Made by a program: the position numbers and the translations under genes. From assembly GCF_041051975.1 (NCBI RefSeq), contig NZ_CP163435.1:9578501-9642500 (forward strand): a DNA stretch of 64,000 bases. The letters run 5' to 3'. Under the pieces are notes generated by a model, which saw only the letters and a list, made by a program, of their open reading frames with translations, was not told where the DNA came from and did not search any database. The number at the start of each line of letters is the position of its first letter. Position 1 is the first letter of the stretch. Source of the DNA: Streptomyces sp. R21. Its GTDB lineage: Bacteria > Actinomycetota > Actinomycetes > Streptomycetales > Streptomycetaceae. Shown here in pieces: positions 25,711 through 33,500 of this stretch.

Positions 25711-26310
25711 TCATGTGGTGAGCAGGCGGGCGATGGCGCGGCGCGCCCGTGCGGGGGCCTGCGCATTTCTGTGGAGCTGGATGGCCTGGTTGGCCGCGAG
25801 GATCGTGCCGTCGAGTTCGAAGGCCACCTGCTCGACGTCGGTGTCCGGCGGCAGTTCCCCGGACTCGACCGCGGTGCGCAACTCCTCCCGCACGTACGCC
25901 GACCAGGCGCCGAGCGTCTCGAGCACCGCGTCGCGGACCGGGCCGGGGCGGCCGTCGAACTCGCTCGCGACCGAGGTCAGGAAGCAGCCTCCGTGGCTCT
26001 CGGACTCGCCCATGTAGTCGATCCACTCGTCGAAGGCGCGCCCCAGCCGCTGGGTGCCGGGCGTGGCGCCGACGGCGCGCGCCGGAACACGCAGCCGGAA
26101 CCGCTCCACCGCCGAGGCCAGTACGGCGAGTTGGAGTGCCTCCTTGCTGCCGAAGTGGCCGATCACCCCGGCCTTGCTCATCCCCAGATCCGTCGCGAGG
26201 CGGCCGATGGTGAGGCCTTCGAGGCCCGCGGTGGTGGCCAGCGCGAGGGCGCTCGTGATGATCCGGTCGCGGGTGGCGGCGGTTTCGGCAACGGACTTGC
26301 GCGGGCTCAT
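25711..26310 (-). CDS. TetR/AcrR-family repressor
   Basis: A 199-residue TetR-type regulator with N-terminal HTH (about 15-62; LTIGRLATDLGMSKAGVIGHF) and a C-terminal TetR_C_6-like ligand domain. ATG 26310 lacks a clear ribosome site. It is divergent from the metallo-beta-lactamase-fold gene at 26538. Two operator-like palindromes (26328-26360) lie just upstream of its start, so it probably represses itself and the divergent hydrolase. Confidence 0.9.
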   Translation of the reverse strand: MSPRKSVAETAATRDRIITSALALATTAGLEGLTIGRLATDLGMSKAGVIGHFGSKEALQLAVLASAVERFRLRVPARAVGATPGTQRLGRAFDEWIDYMGESESHGGCFLTSVASEFDGRPGPVRDAVLETLGAWSAYVREELRTAVESGELPPDTDVEQVAFELDGTILAANQAIQLHRNAQAPARARRAIARLLTT

Positions 26311-26327
26311 GAAGTCACTTTAACCTA

Positions 26328-26360
26328 ACGACCGTTCGCCATTAGCTCACGAACGTTCGT
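26328..26360. promoter_or_regulatory. Two tandem TetR-type operators
   Basis: ACGAACGTTCGT (26349-26360) is a perfect 12-bp palindrome. ACGACCGTTCGC (26328-26339) matches it at 10 of 12 positions. Their starts are 21 bp apart, two helical turns, immediately upstream of the TetR gene. Confidence 0.7.
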
Positions 26361-26361
26361 T

Positions 26362-26504
26362 ATCTATGTCGCGGCCCGACACGGCGGCCCGACACGGCGG
26401 CCCGATGCGACCGCTCGATACGACCGCTCGATACGGCTGATCCATATGGCGGCGCGATGTGGCGAGTCGATATGGCGACTCGATATGGCGACTCGATGTC
26501 CAGC
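26362..26504. repeat. 13-bp degenerate tandem array, 11 units
   Basis: From 26362 to 26504 the sequence is eleven contiguous 13-bp units with consensus CTCGATATGGCGA. Two adjacent units (26375 and 26388) are identical; others differ at two to seven positions. It begins 2 bp after the TetR palindrome and ends 33 bp before the hydrolase ATG. It is non-coding, since 13 is not a multiple of three and no gene fits. Confidence 0.75.
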
Positions 26505-26537
26505 GGCACTCGTCAGCACGTGTGAAGGGACTCATCC

Positions 26538-27377
26538 ATGAAGATCCACCACCTGAACTGCGGTTCCCTGCGGACGATCGACACCGAGGAGGGCGGCCTT
26601 CCCGCGATCTGTCACTGCCTCCTCGTCGAGACCGACCGGGACGGTCTCGTCCTGGTCGAGAGCGGCATCGGTACGGCCGATGTCGAGCGACCAGAGGAGG
26701 GCTTGGGAGCGGAGTTCCTCGGGCGGGCCCAGCCCGTCCTGGACCTGGCGGAGACCGCCCTGCACCAGGTCGTCCGCCTGGGCTTCAGCCCGGAGGACGT
26801 GCGGCACATCGTCCTCAGCCACCTCGACCTCGACCACGCGGGCGGACTGCCCGACTTCCCCTGGGCCAAGGTCCACCTGAGCGAGGCCGAGCACCGCGCG
26901 GCGATGGCGGCTCCCGGGGCCCACCCCGAGGACCGCCTCCGCTACCGTCCGACCCAGTGGGCCCACCGGCCGCACTGGGTGACCTACCCGCAACCCCGGG
27001 GAGAGGCCTGGTTCGGCTTCGACGCGGTCCGCCCGCTCACCGGACTGGACGCGGAGATCCTGCTCGTCCCGCTCGGCGGCCACACGCGCGGCCACAGCGC
27101 GATAGCCGTCGAGGACGGCGGCCGCTGGTTGCTGCACTGCGGGGACGCCTACTACTTCCACCGCGAGATCGACCCCGACCGGCCGCAGGGCCACCCCGGC
27201 ATGGACGTCCTCCAGGAGATCACCGAGGTGGACAGGCCGCTGCGCCTCGGCAACCATGCCCGTCTGCGGGAACTGGTGCGCCTGCACGGTGACGAAGTGG
27301 ACGTCTTCAGCGCACACGACCCGTGGGAACTGGCGCGGTACACAGCGGACGGGAGCACGGATGCGGGAGCCGAGTGA
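26538..27377 (+). CDS. Metallo-beta-lactamase-fold hydrolase (lactonase-like)
   Basis: A 279-residue zinc hydrolase. The metal motif SHLDLDHAGG (HxHxDH-type with HLDLDH), GGHTRGHS and HCGDAYY supply the usual ligands. Overall length and layout resemble N-acyl-homoserine lactonase/AiiA-like members, but the substrate cannot be told. The ATG at 26538 follows AAGGGA. It is divergent from a TetR gene, which likely controls it. The next gene overlaps its last codons. Confidence 0.88.
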   Translation: MKIHHLNCGSLRTIDTEEGGLPAICHCLLVETDRDGLVLVESGIGTADVERPEEGLGAEFLGRAQPVLDLAETALHQVVRLGFSPEDVRHIVLSHLDLDHAGGLPDFPWAKVHLSEAEHRAAMAAPGAHPEDRLRYRPTQWAHRPHWVTYPQPRGEAWFGFDAVRPLTGLDAEILLVPLGGHTRGHSAIAVEDGGRWLLHCGDAYYFHREIDPDRPQGHPGMDVLQEITEVDRPLRLGNHARLRELVRLHGDEVDVFSAHDPWELARYTADGSTDAGAE

Positions 27378-27858
27378 CCACGGGCCGACGGCGCGGCTGT
27401 CGCCGTCGATGCCGACGGCGCCATCGCCCCTGGAGACGCTGACGGCACGGCTGCCTACGGAGATCTGGGCAACTCCGTACGTCGGCGGGCGCTTTCCCGG
27501 TTCGCGGGCAGTGACCGAGCGGCCGGGACTCACCGAAGGCGCGAACTGCCAACTGTTCGCCTACGAAGTGCTCGGGCACTTCGCCCTGCACGTCCCCGCA
27601 TGGCGGTCCAGCGACCTGTGGGCCGACACCGGACACACCGAACGCGTACCTGTCGCCCGACCACTGGACCTGGCCCTCTTCAACGCCGGCGACGACCCGT
27701 GGGGAGCACATGTGGGCGTCGCCGTGGGGGAGGAGCGGATTCTGCACCTCTGCGCCGAGGTGGGCAGGCCCGCCGTCTGGAGCCTGGGGGAGTTCGCCCG
27801 GCGGGAGCGCTACCGCACGCTCGTCGGTTACAAGCGGCTGCTCCCCGGAGGTGATTGA
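27361..27858 (+). CDS. NlpC/P60-like hydrolase
   Basis: A 165-residue protein with a Cys in GANCQLFAYEVL and a His in DPWGAHVGVAVG followed by LHLCAEVG, the pattern of NlpC/P60-type cysteine peptidases. There is no signal peptide. ATG 27361 lies inside the end of the preceding hydrolase gene (17-bp overlap) behind GGGAG, so it is translationally coupled to it. Substrate unknown. Confidence 0.7.
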   Translation: MREPSDHGPTARLSPSMPTAPSPLETLTARLPTEIWATPYVGGRFPGSRAVTERPGLTEGANCQLFAYEVLGHFALHVPAWRSSDLWADTGHTERVPVARPLDLALFNAGDDPWGAHVGVAVGEERILHLCAEVGRPAVWSLGEFARRERYRTLVGYKRLLPGGD

Positions 27859-27999
27859 CGCGCGGGAGGAGCACGACGGTTACGTCGACCGGCCGCCAGG
27901 GCGCGGCGACAGCCGTACATGGCCCGGCGGATCGCGGGCACCCGTACGGAAGGAGAGTCGTCGGCGAAGCCGACGGACGTTGCTGGAGGTGTCTCCGCC

Positions 28000-28191
28000 A
28001 TGCGCGGGAAGGTGCTGGGACGGTTTTCTGCGGGAGCTCCGCGCGGATCGTGGCCCGCGGAAGAGTATGCGGCGCGACGTCGCGCCGAAGGTGAGCCCGC
28101 GACGGTCGTGATGGACCTCGAGTCGGACGCATTCCTCGTGGTGGTGCCGTCCGCGACGGGCAGCGAGACCGGAAGCGCAGGCGACGGCTGA
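28000..28191 (+). CDS. Small conserved hypothetical protein
   Basis: A 63-residue protein (MRGKVLGRF start, then EEYAARRRAEGEPATVVMDL and DAFLVVV). The type is familiar from other streptomycetes but has no known function. The ATG at 28000 has GGAGGTG about 8 nt upstream, which decides the start over in-frame codons further upstream (27919). Confidence 0.6.
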   Translation: MRGKVLGRFSAGAPRGSWPAEEYAARRRAEGEPATVVMDLESDAFLVVVPSATGSETGSAGDG

Positions 28192-28269
28192 CGGGGTGGG
28201 CGAGATATACCGGTGCGGACGGCAACCGCCGCGCGCGGTCCCGGCGGGGACGAAGGGCGCGGCCCGGCG

Positions 28270-29241
28270 TCAGCCTCGGCCGGTGAGCGTTCCGCCGAGT
28301 GCTTCGGCCTGCCGTACGAACACCTCGTGCAGGTCGTGTGCGGCCCGCGGCACCGACTCCGCCCGGCGCCGCTGAAGCATCAACCGCACTCGGGTCGAGT
28401 CCTCGGCGAGCGGACGGTAGGTGATCGCGCCCAGCCGCTCCAACGGGTCCCCGATCACGCTGAAGTCGGGCAGAACCGTGGCGCCGAGTCCCTCCGCGAC
28501 CATCAGCTTGCCCATCTCCGCGCCGTCGGTGGAGTAGGAGAAGGCAGGCTCATGGCCCTCCAGGAAACGGTGGACGAACCGGTGCATGACGTAGCCCGAG
28601 CGCATGGCGATCAGCGGTTCGGTGAGGAGGTCCGGCGCGGACACGCGGGTGAGCGCGGAGAGCGCGCTGTCCGGCCGTATGCACACCACCGGGCGGCCGC
28701 GCAGCAGTTCGGTGCTCTCGAAGTCGGCGGGCACGTCGTCGCCGTCGAGGTGGTTGACCAGCCCGAGGTCGAAGCCGCCCTCGGACAGCGCCCGGTGGAT
28801 GTCCGACTGCTGTGCGCCGACCACCTCGACCTGGGTGACCGGATGCGATGCGCGGAACTCCCGGACGGCGGGGATGAGCAGCGGCACGGTCGCCGCGTTC
28901 ACGGTGCCGACGCGCACCATCCGGCTGATGCGGTGCTGTTCGCCCGCCGCGCCGCGCAGCCGGTCGACCGCCTCCAGCACCTGGATGATGTGCGGCAGCA
29001 GCTCCCGGCCCGCCGCGCTCATCGTCGCGCCGGAGCGCCTGCGTTCCAGGAGATCGATGCCGAGTTCGCGTTCAAGATTCCGCACGGTCTCGCTCAACGC
29101 GGGCTGTGAGAGGCGGAGTTCCTCGGCTGCCCGGCGGAGAGAGCCGAGCCGCGTCACGGCCGCGATGTACTCCAACTGTTCCGTCCGCACCGCAGCAGAA
29201 TGCGTGCGTTGCGTAGGTGCGTTCAAGGGTTTCCCTGTCAC
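28270..29241 (-). CDS. LysR-family regulator, organosulfur locus
   Basis: A 323-residue LysR-type activator: N-terminal HTH (LGSLRRAAEELRLSQPALSE) and a substrate-binding domain. The start may be GTG 29241 or the internal GTG 29190 (VRTEQLEY), where family alignments usually begin. It is divergent from a cysteine leader peptide and ssuE/ssuD-like genes. A role in activating sulfonate use under sulfur limitation (like CysB/Cbl/SsuR) is inferred from this position. Confidence 0.88.
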   Translation of the reverse strand: MTGKPLNAPTQRTHSAAVRTEQLEYIAAVTRLGSLRRAAEELRLSQPALSETVRNLERELGIDLLERRRSGATMSAAGRELLPHIIQVLEAVDRLRGAAGEQHRISRMVRVGTVNAATVPLLIPAVREFRASHPVTQVEVVGAQQSDIHRALSEGGFDLGLVNHLDGDDVPADFESTELLRGRPVVCIRPDSALSALTRVSAPDLLTEPLIAMRSGYVMHRFVHRFLEGHEPAFSYSTDGAEMGKLMVAEGLGATVLPDFSVIGDPLERLGAITYRPLAEDSTRVRLMLQRRRAESVPRAAHDLHEVFVRQAEALGGTLTGRG

Positions 29242-29290
29242 ACCTTCGTGAAATTCGGTGGTCCGCGATACGAGACCGGACGGGTTTTCC

Positions 29291-29320
29291 TTGACGCCTC
29301 GGACCGGCTGCTGCGACGAT
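29291..29320 (+). promoter_or_regulatory. Promoter of leaderless cysteine leader peptide
   Basis: TTGACG (29291-29296) and GACGAT (29315-29320) are 18 bp apart. The leader ATG at 29328 begins 7 nt after the -10, so the transcript probably starts at the ATG itself. Confidence 0.6.
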
Positions 29321-29327
29321 CAACGCC

Positions 29328-29411
29328 ATGAAGATGCGAATGGACCTCACGCGACGACGCCACGTCGATCTCGCGCGTGTCTCCAGCGCCTCCTGTTGCC
29401 CCGTGGCCTGA
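29328..29411 (+). CDS. Cys-Cys leader peptide (putative cysteine-responsive attenuator)
   Basis: A 27-residue open frame that begins MKMRMDLTRRRHVDLAR and ends VSSASCCPVA. It matches the actinobacterial 'putative leader peptide' pattern (TRRHVDLxRVSSAxC) found ahead of sulfur-acquisition genes. The tandem Cys codons near the end (TGT TGC) suggest that ribosomes stall when Cys-tRNA is scarce and so control downstream expression. It lies 265 bp upstream of the SsuE-like gene and has no ribosome site; the promoter spacing supports leaderless translation. Regulation by attenuation is established for polycysteine leaders in mycobacteria, and is inferred here. Confidence 0.8.
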   Translation: MKMRMDLTRRRHVDLARVSSASCCPVA

Positions 29412-29446
29412 CTCTTCCGAGCCATCGCGCAATTTCCCGCACCAGC

Positions 29447-29462
29447 ACTGCCATTGGGCAGT
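29447..29462 (+). other. Hairpin downstream of the leader peptide
   Basis: ACTGCC-ATTG-GGCAGT forms a perfect 6-bp stem with a tetraloop, 35 nt after the leader stop codon. It may be part of an attenuator or anti-attenuator. The remaining 214 bp before ssuE show no gene. Confidence 0.4.
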
Positions 29463-29676
29463 CGTGCGTCGCATTCCCTCACCCGAGTTCAGCGATTGAT
29501 CGCGTCCCCTGAGATCTGATCGAGCCGCCCTGAGATCGCATTCGTCGTGGTCGCGCCACTGGATTTCGCGCCCCTTGACGTGCACTCGGTGATGTCGTGC
29601 TCGTTGATGTCTCGTTCCGTCGAATTCGGCGTACCCGAATGACCGCAACAGGAATTCCGCTCACGAAAGAGGGCCC

Positions 29677-30231
29677 ATGGCCTCCGTCCTGTCCATCTCC
29701 GGCAGCCCTTCCGTCTCCTCCCGCACCGCCAAACTGCTGCGCCACCTCGACGCCCGCCTGATCGCCCAGGGGCACGAGGTGATCCCTCTCGACATCCGCA
29801 CGATCCCCGCCGAGGCCCTGCTCGGCGCCGACTTCCGGCACCCCGCCATCGTCGAGGCCACCGAACTCGTCGCCCGCGCCGACGGCGTCGTCATCGCCAC
29901 CCCCGTCTACAAGGCCGCCTACTCAGGCGCGCTGAAGGCCCTGCTGGACCTGCTCCCGCAGTACGCCCTCACCGGAAAGACCGTGCTGCCGCTGGCCACC
30001 GGCGGTTCGGTCGCCCATGTGCTCGCCATCGACTACGCGCTGCGACCGGTGCTGTCCTCCATGGGCGCCGGGCACATCGTGCAGGGCTGGTTCACCCTCG
30101 ACAAGGACATCACCGCGGAGGAGGACGGCAGCCTCACCGTCGCGCCGGGCGCCGCCGAGGCCCTGACCCAGGTGGTCGACCAGTTCTCGGCGGCCCTGGG
30201 CCGCACGCCTCTGCTGGCCGCGGCGGTCTGA
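29677..30231 (+). CDS. ssuE: NAD(P)H-dependent FMN reductase (SsuE-like)
   Basis: A 184-residue flavodoxin-like reductase that supplies FMNH2 to the sulfonate monooxygenase. It begins with the FMN-binding phosphate loop SISGSPSVSSRT and contains TPVYKAAYSGALKALLDLLP, diagnostic of SsuE/MsuE-type enzymes. ATG 29677 follows AGAGGG. It lies between the cysteine leader peptide and the SsuD-like gene and is cytoplasmic. Probably induced when cysteine or sulfate is limiting. Confidence 0.9.
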   Translation: MASVLSISGSPSVSSRTAKLLRHLDARLIAQGHEVIPLDIRTIPAEALLGADFRHPAIVEATELVARADGVVIATPVYKAAYSGALKALLDLLPQYALTGKTVLPLATGGSVAHVLAIDYALRPVLSSMGAGHIVQGWFTLDKDITAEEDGSLTVAPGAAEALTQVVDQFSAALGRTPLLAAAV

Positions 30232-30366
30232 CATCGCGGTGGCCGCCGCCGAACTCCTTTGAAAATCCAGCACGTCGGCTGCCCCGCCCCGAATGGCAGG
30301 CACTCAACGGCAGGCCCGGAACGGCGGCACGCCGCCGCGCGGACATCCCCGATCGGAGACCCCCAC

Positions 30367-31512
30367 ATGTCCCTCACCTTCCACTGGTTCCTGCCCACCA
30401 ACGGCGACAGCCGGCACGTCGTCGGCGGCGGCCACGGCACCCCGGCCACCGCCTCGGGCCGGGACCGGCCGCCGACCGTCGCCTATCTGAGCCAGATCGC
30501 GCGGGCCGCCGAGGACCTGGGCTTCGTCGGCGCGCTCACGCCCACCGGCGCCTGGTGCGAGGACGCGTGGCTGACCACCGCGATGGTCAGCCAGCACACC
30601 GAACGCCTCAAGTTCCTGGTGGCCTTCCGGCCCGGCTTCGTCTCGCCCACGCTGGCCGCCCAGATGGCGTCCACCTTCCAGCGGCAGACCGGCGGACGGC
30701 TGCTGCTGAACGTCGTCACAGGCGGCGAGAGCCACGAGCAGCGGGCCTACGGCGACTTCCTCGACAAGGACGCCCGCTACCGCCGTACCGGCGAATTCCT
30801 GCAGATCGTGCGGGAGTTGTGGGACGGCAAGACCGTCGACCTCGCGGGCGAACACCTCCAGGTGGAGGACGCCCGGCTCGCCCGGGTCCCCGATCCGGTC
30901 CCCGAGGTCTACTTCGGCGGCTCCTCGCCCATCGCCGGGGAGATCGCCGCCCGCCATGTCGACGTCTACCTCACCTGGGGCGAGCCGCCCGCACAGGTCG
31001 CCGAGAAGATCGCCTGGGTCCGCGGCCTCGCCCAGAAGGAAGGGCGCACCGTACGGTTCGGGATCCGGCTGCACGTCATCACCCGCGACACCTCCGAGCA
31101 GGCGTGGGCCGAGGCCCTCCGGCTCCTCGACGGCTTCGACCCGGAGACGGTCAGGTCCGTTCAGGCCGGGCTCGCCCGCAGCGAGTCCAAGGGACAGCAG
31201 CGCATGCTCGCGCTGCACAGCGGAGGAAATCGCGACGGTCTGGAGATCCACCCCAACCTGTGGGCCGGCATCGGCCTGGTCCGCGGCGGCGCCGGCACCG
31301 CCCTAGTCGGCAGCCACGACGAGGTCGCCGAGCGCATCACCGAATACCACCGCCTCGGCATCGACGAGTTCGTGCTCTCCGGCTATCCGCACCTGGAGGA
31401 GGCGTACTGGTTCGGCGAGGGCGTCCTGCCCCGGCTGGCCGCGCAGGGGCTGTGGCAGCACCCGTTCGCCCAGCCGAGCGCACCCGCGGCGCAGGTGCCG
31501 TTCGCGCAATAG
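30367..31512 (+). CDS. ssuD: FMNH2-dependent alkanesulfonate monooxygenase (SsuD-like)
   Basis: A 381-residue luciferase-like (LLM) monooxygenase, the same length as E. coli SsuD. It cleaves the C-S bond of alkanesulfonates with FMNH2 and O2, releasing sulfite. It begins with the typical MSLTFHWFLPTNGDSR; later motifs include LLLNVVTGG and VPEVYFGGSSP. ATG 30367 follows GGAG at good distance. It is 135 bp downstream of ssuE on the same strand. No sulfonate ABC transporter (ssuABC) is visible nearby. Confidence 0.9.
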   Translation: MSLTFHWFLPTNGDSRHVVGGGHGTPATASGRDRPPTVAYLSQIARAAEDLGFVGALTPTGAWCEDAWLTTAMVSQHTERLKFLVAFRPGFVSPTLAAQMASTFQRQTGGRLLLNVVTGGESHEQRAYGDFLDKDARYRRTGEFLQIVRELWDGKTVDLAGEHLQVEDARLARVPDPVPEVYFGGSSPIAGEIAARHVDVYLTWGEPPAQVAEKIAWVRGLAQKEGRTVRFGIRLHVITRDTSEQAWAEALRLLDGFDPETVRSVQAGLARSESKGQQRMLALHSGGNRDGLEIHPNLWAGIGLVRGGAGTALVGSHDEVAERITEYHRLGIDEFVLSGYPHLEEAYWFGEGVLPRLAAQGLWQHPFAQPSAPAAQVPFAQ

Positions 31513-31594
31513 CGGCGGCTACCGGCGGGGCCCACCCGCGTGCGTCAGGCAAGAAGAAGCGACGGCCGACACGCGCCCCACTACGGTGAGCCGC

Positions 31595-32365
31595 ATGCTC
31601 GAGTCCTCAGCGAGGGATTTCTACGACGGGCTGGCCGCCGACTACCACCTGATGTTCCCGGACTGGGATGCGAGCCTTGCACGCCAGGCCAAGGCGCTGG
31701 ACGGACTCATCCGTGCGCGACTCGGGACACGACCGCATGCGGTCCTCGACTGCTCCTGCGGGATCGGCACCCAGGCGATCGGGCTCGCCCTGGCCGGACA
31801 TCAGGTCGTCGGGAGCGATCTCAGCCCGGTAGCCACGGCCCGCGCCGCTGGCCTCGCCGCTGCCCGTGGCGCCAGCCTTGCGGTGGCCGCCGCGGACCTG
31901 CGCGCCCTGCCCTTCAAGCCGTCCGCCTTCGATGTCGTCCTCGGCGCCGACAACTCGCTCCCGCACCTGCTCACCGCCGAGGACGTCCGCTCGGCCCTGG
32001 GCGGGATGCGCCGGGTACTCAGGGACGACGGGCTCCTGATCATCACGGTCCGGCCTTACGACGAAGCCCGCCTGACCCGCCCGCAGGCGACACCTCCCCA
32101 GGTCTCGCACACCCCCGACGGCGACGCGATCACCTTCCAGCTGTGGCACTGGCACGAGGACGGCGAGCACTACGACCTGGAGCACTTCCAGCTTGTCCCG
32201 ACGGGCGACACCTGGGACGTCCGTCGCCGCCGGACCACCTACTGGGCCCTGACGCAGGGGCAGTTGACGGGGTTCATGGCGGGCGCCGGCTTCGCCGACA
32301 TCGCATGGCACGCATCGGACTCCAGCGGGTTCTACCAGCCCGTGCTCACCGCGAGAGCGACCTGA
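31595..32365 (+). CDS. Class I SAM-dependent methyltransferase
   Basis: A 256-residue Rossmann-fold methyltransferase. The SAM-binding motif is VLDCSCGIGTQAIGLA (near residue 50), and an N-terminal DFYDGLAADYHLMFPDWD is typical of glycine/sarcosine-type N-methyltransferases. ATG 31595 has GGTGAG 4 nt upstream; a GTG at 31586 is the alternative. It overlaps the convergent acyl-CoA-dehydrogenase-like gene by 20 bp. The substrate is unknown. Confidence 0.83.
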   Translation: MLESSARDFYDGLAADYHLMFPDWDASLARQAKALDGLIRARLGTRPHAVLDCSCGIGTQAIGLALAGHQVVGSDLSPVATARAAGLAAARGASLAVAAADLRALPFKPSAFDVVLGADNSLPHLLTAEDVRSALGGMRRVLRDDGLLIITVRPYDEARLTRPQATPPQVSHTPDGDAITFQLWHWHEDGEHYDLEHFQLVPTGDTWDVRRRRTTYWALTQGQLTGFMAGAGFADIAWHASDSSGFYQPVLTARAT

Positions 32366-33401
32366 GATGCGCCGTGCGGACCTCGGCCGTCTGCCCCTGC
32401 ACCAGCAGGAACATGCCCTCGCGTGCCAGCCGCTGAGCCCGGCTGCCCAGGTCCATGGAGCGCCCGCCACCGGCGACCACGGCCGCCGTCGTCGCCGCGC
32501 GCATCACGTCGTAGGCCCGCGTCTTGCACTCCAGCCGCTCGTCGATGCGCTCGGAGGGCACCGGGTGCTCGGCCAGGGCGTACGCCTGCCGCCTGACCGC
32601 GTCGAGCCGTTCGCGCAGCGCACCGGCGCTGTCCTTGGCGGCCGGGTCGCCGTCCAGCAGGTCGAGCGCCGCCGTGGCCACCCCGAAGACCGCCGGTGAG
32701 GCGTTGGTGCTCTTGGGCCGGTCACCGGCCGCCCAGACCTCGTACGGGGCGCGCAGGGCCACCGCGTCGTCGCCCAGCCGCAGCCCGTCCAGCTCCAGGG
32801 AGACCGTCCGGGCGGCGGTCAGTGCCGCCAGCCGCATCGGCGGCGACGCATGGAGACCGGGCTGCTCGCGCGCCTCGGTGAACGCGAACAGCACCTCGTC
32901 CGCGTCCGTCACCCCGGCAAGCAGCATCACGTCGTTCAGGCCCCAGCCGGTGTACCAGGGCACCGTCCCGTCGAAACGCCAGCCACCGCGCTCCCGCGTG
33001 ACCCGGACCGGGCGGCGCGGATACGCCCGCAACTGCGCGTACGCCACCCCGGACAGCAGTTCCCCGCGCGCCAGCGGCCCCAACAGCCGCTCCCGTACCG
33101 GCAGTTCGGACTGGGCCAAGGTCGCCACCGGTGTGTGGTGCTGGGTCCCCACGAACCAGGTGGAGCAGCACGCCCCGGCCAGGATCTCCGCGGTCTCCCG
33201 TGCCACCGCGGCGGGCGCCGCAGCCCCGCCGTACTCCCTGGGAGCGCTCACCCCGAGCAGCCCCGACCGCTTGAGCGCCTCGATGCTGCTCGCGGGCACG
33301 CCCTCCTGGTCCACCTGCTCGGCGCGCGGCGCCAGCACCTCGCGCGCCAGCAGGCGCGCACGGGCGACCAGGGGGTGGGATGCGGGGGTCGCGGTGGTCA
33401 T
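32346..33401 (-). CDS. Acyl-CoA-dehydrogenase-like flavoprotein (SfnB/DszC type)
   Basis: A 351-residue flavin-dependent protein of the acyl-CoA dehydrogenase fold, with an N-terminal helical domain (LARARLLAREVLAPRAEQVD-like) and a C-terminal bundle. Being close to ssuE/ssuD, it is best read as an SfnB/DszC-type sulfur-acquisition monooxygenase or oxidoreductase rather than a fatty-acid enzyme. It is slightly shorter than typical relatives (about 390-400). ATG 33401 has GGGAGA about 12 nt upstream. Its 3' end overlaps the methyltransferase gene by 20 bp on the opposite strand. Confidence 0.8.
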   Translation of the reverse strand: MTTATPASHPLVARARLLAREVLAPRAEQVDQEGVPASSIEALKRSGLLGVSAPREYGGAAAPAAVARETAEILAGACCSTWFVGTQHHTPVATLAQSELPVRERLLGPLARGELLSGVAYAQLRAYPRRPVRVTRERGGWRFDGTVPWYTGWGLNDVMLLAGVTDADEVLFAFTEAREQPGLHASPPMRLAALTAARTVSLELDGLRLGDDAVALRAPYEVWAAGDRPKSTNASPAVFGVATAALDLLDGDPAAKDSAGALRERLDAVRRQAYALAEHPVPSERIDERLECKTRAYDVMRAATTAAVVAGGGRSMDLGSRAQRLAREGMFLLVQGQTAEVRTAHLRSLSR

Positions 33402-33433
33402 CGAAAGAAATCTCCCGGTGTCGTGGTGCCCGG

Positions 33434-33460
33434 TGTCGATCCGGCCGCCTCGCGTTCGTG
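33434..33460 (+). promoter_or_regulatory. Candidate ECF42-dependent promoter
   Basis: TGTCGA (33434-33439) equals the -35 element described for ECF42 sigma factors. CGTG at 33457-33460, 17 bp further, approximates the CGA/TC -10. It is about 40 bp upstream of the YciI (DGPF) gene and would make the sigma operon autoregulated. Confidence 0.55.
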
Positions 33461-33500
33461 TAGGGAATGAGAAGCGGTACGACACCGAGGAGGACAGGTC

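Noticed and set aside
26347..26535. Small open frame across the 13-bp array
   Set aside because: It exists only because the array lacks stops; it has no ribosome site and the 13-bp period is not codon-compatible.
29241..29260. LysR box CACC-N12-GGTG over the LysR start
   Set aside because: Only four-base arms with no inner symmetry; it may be chance, so it is not listed as a feature.
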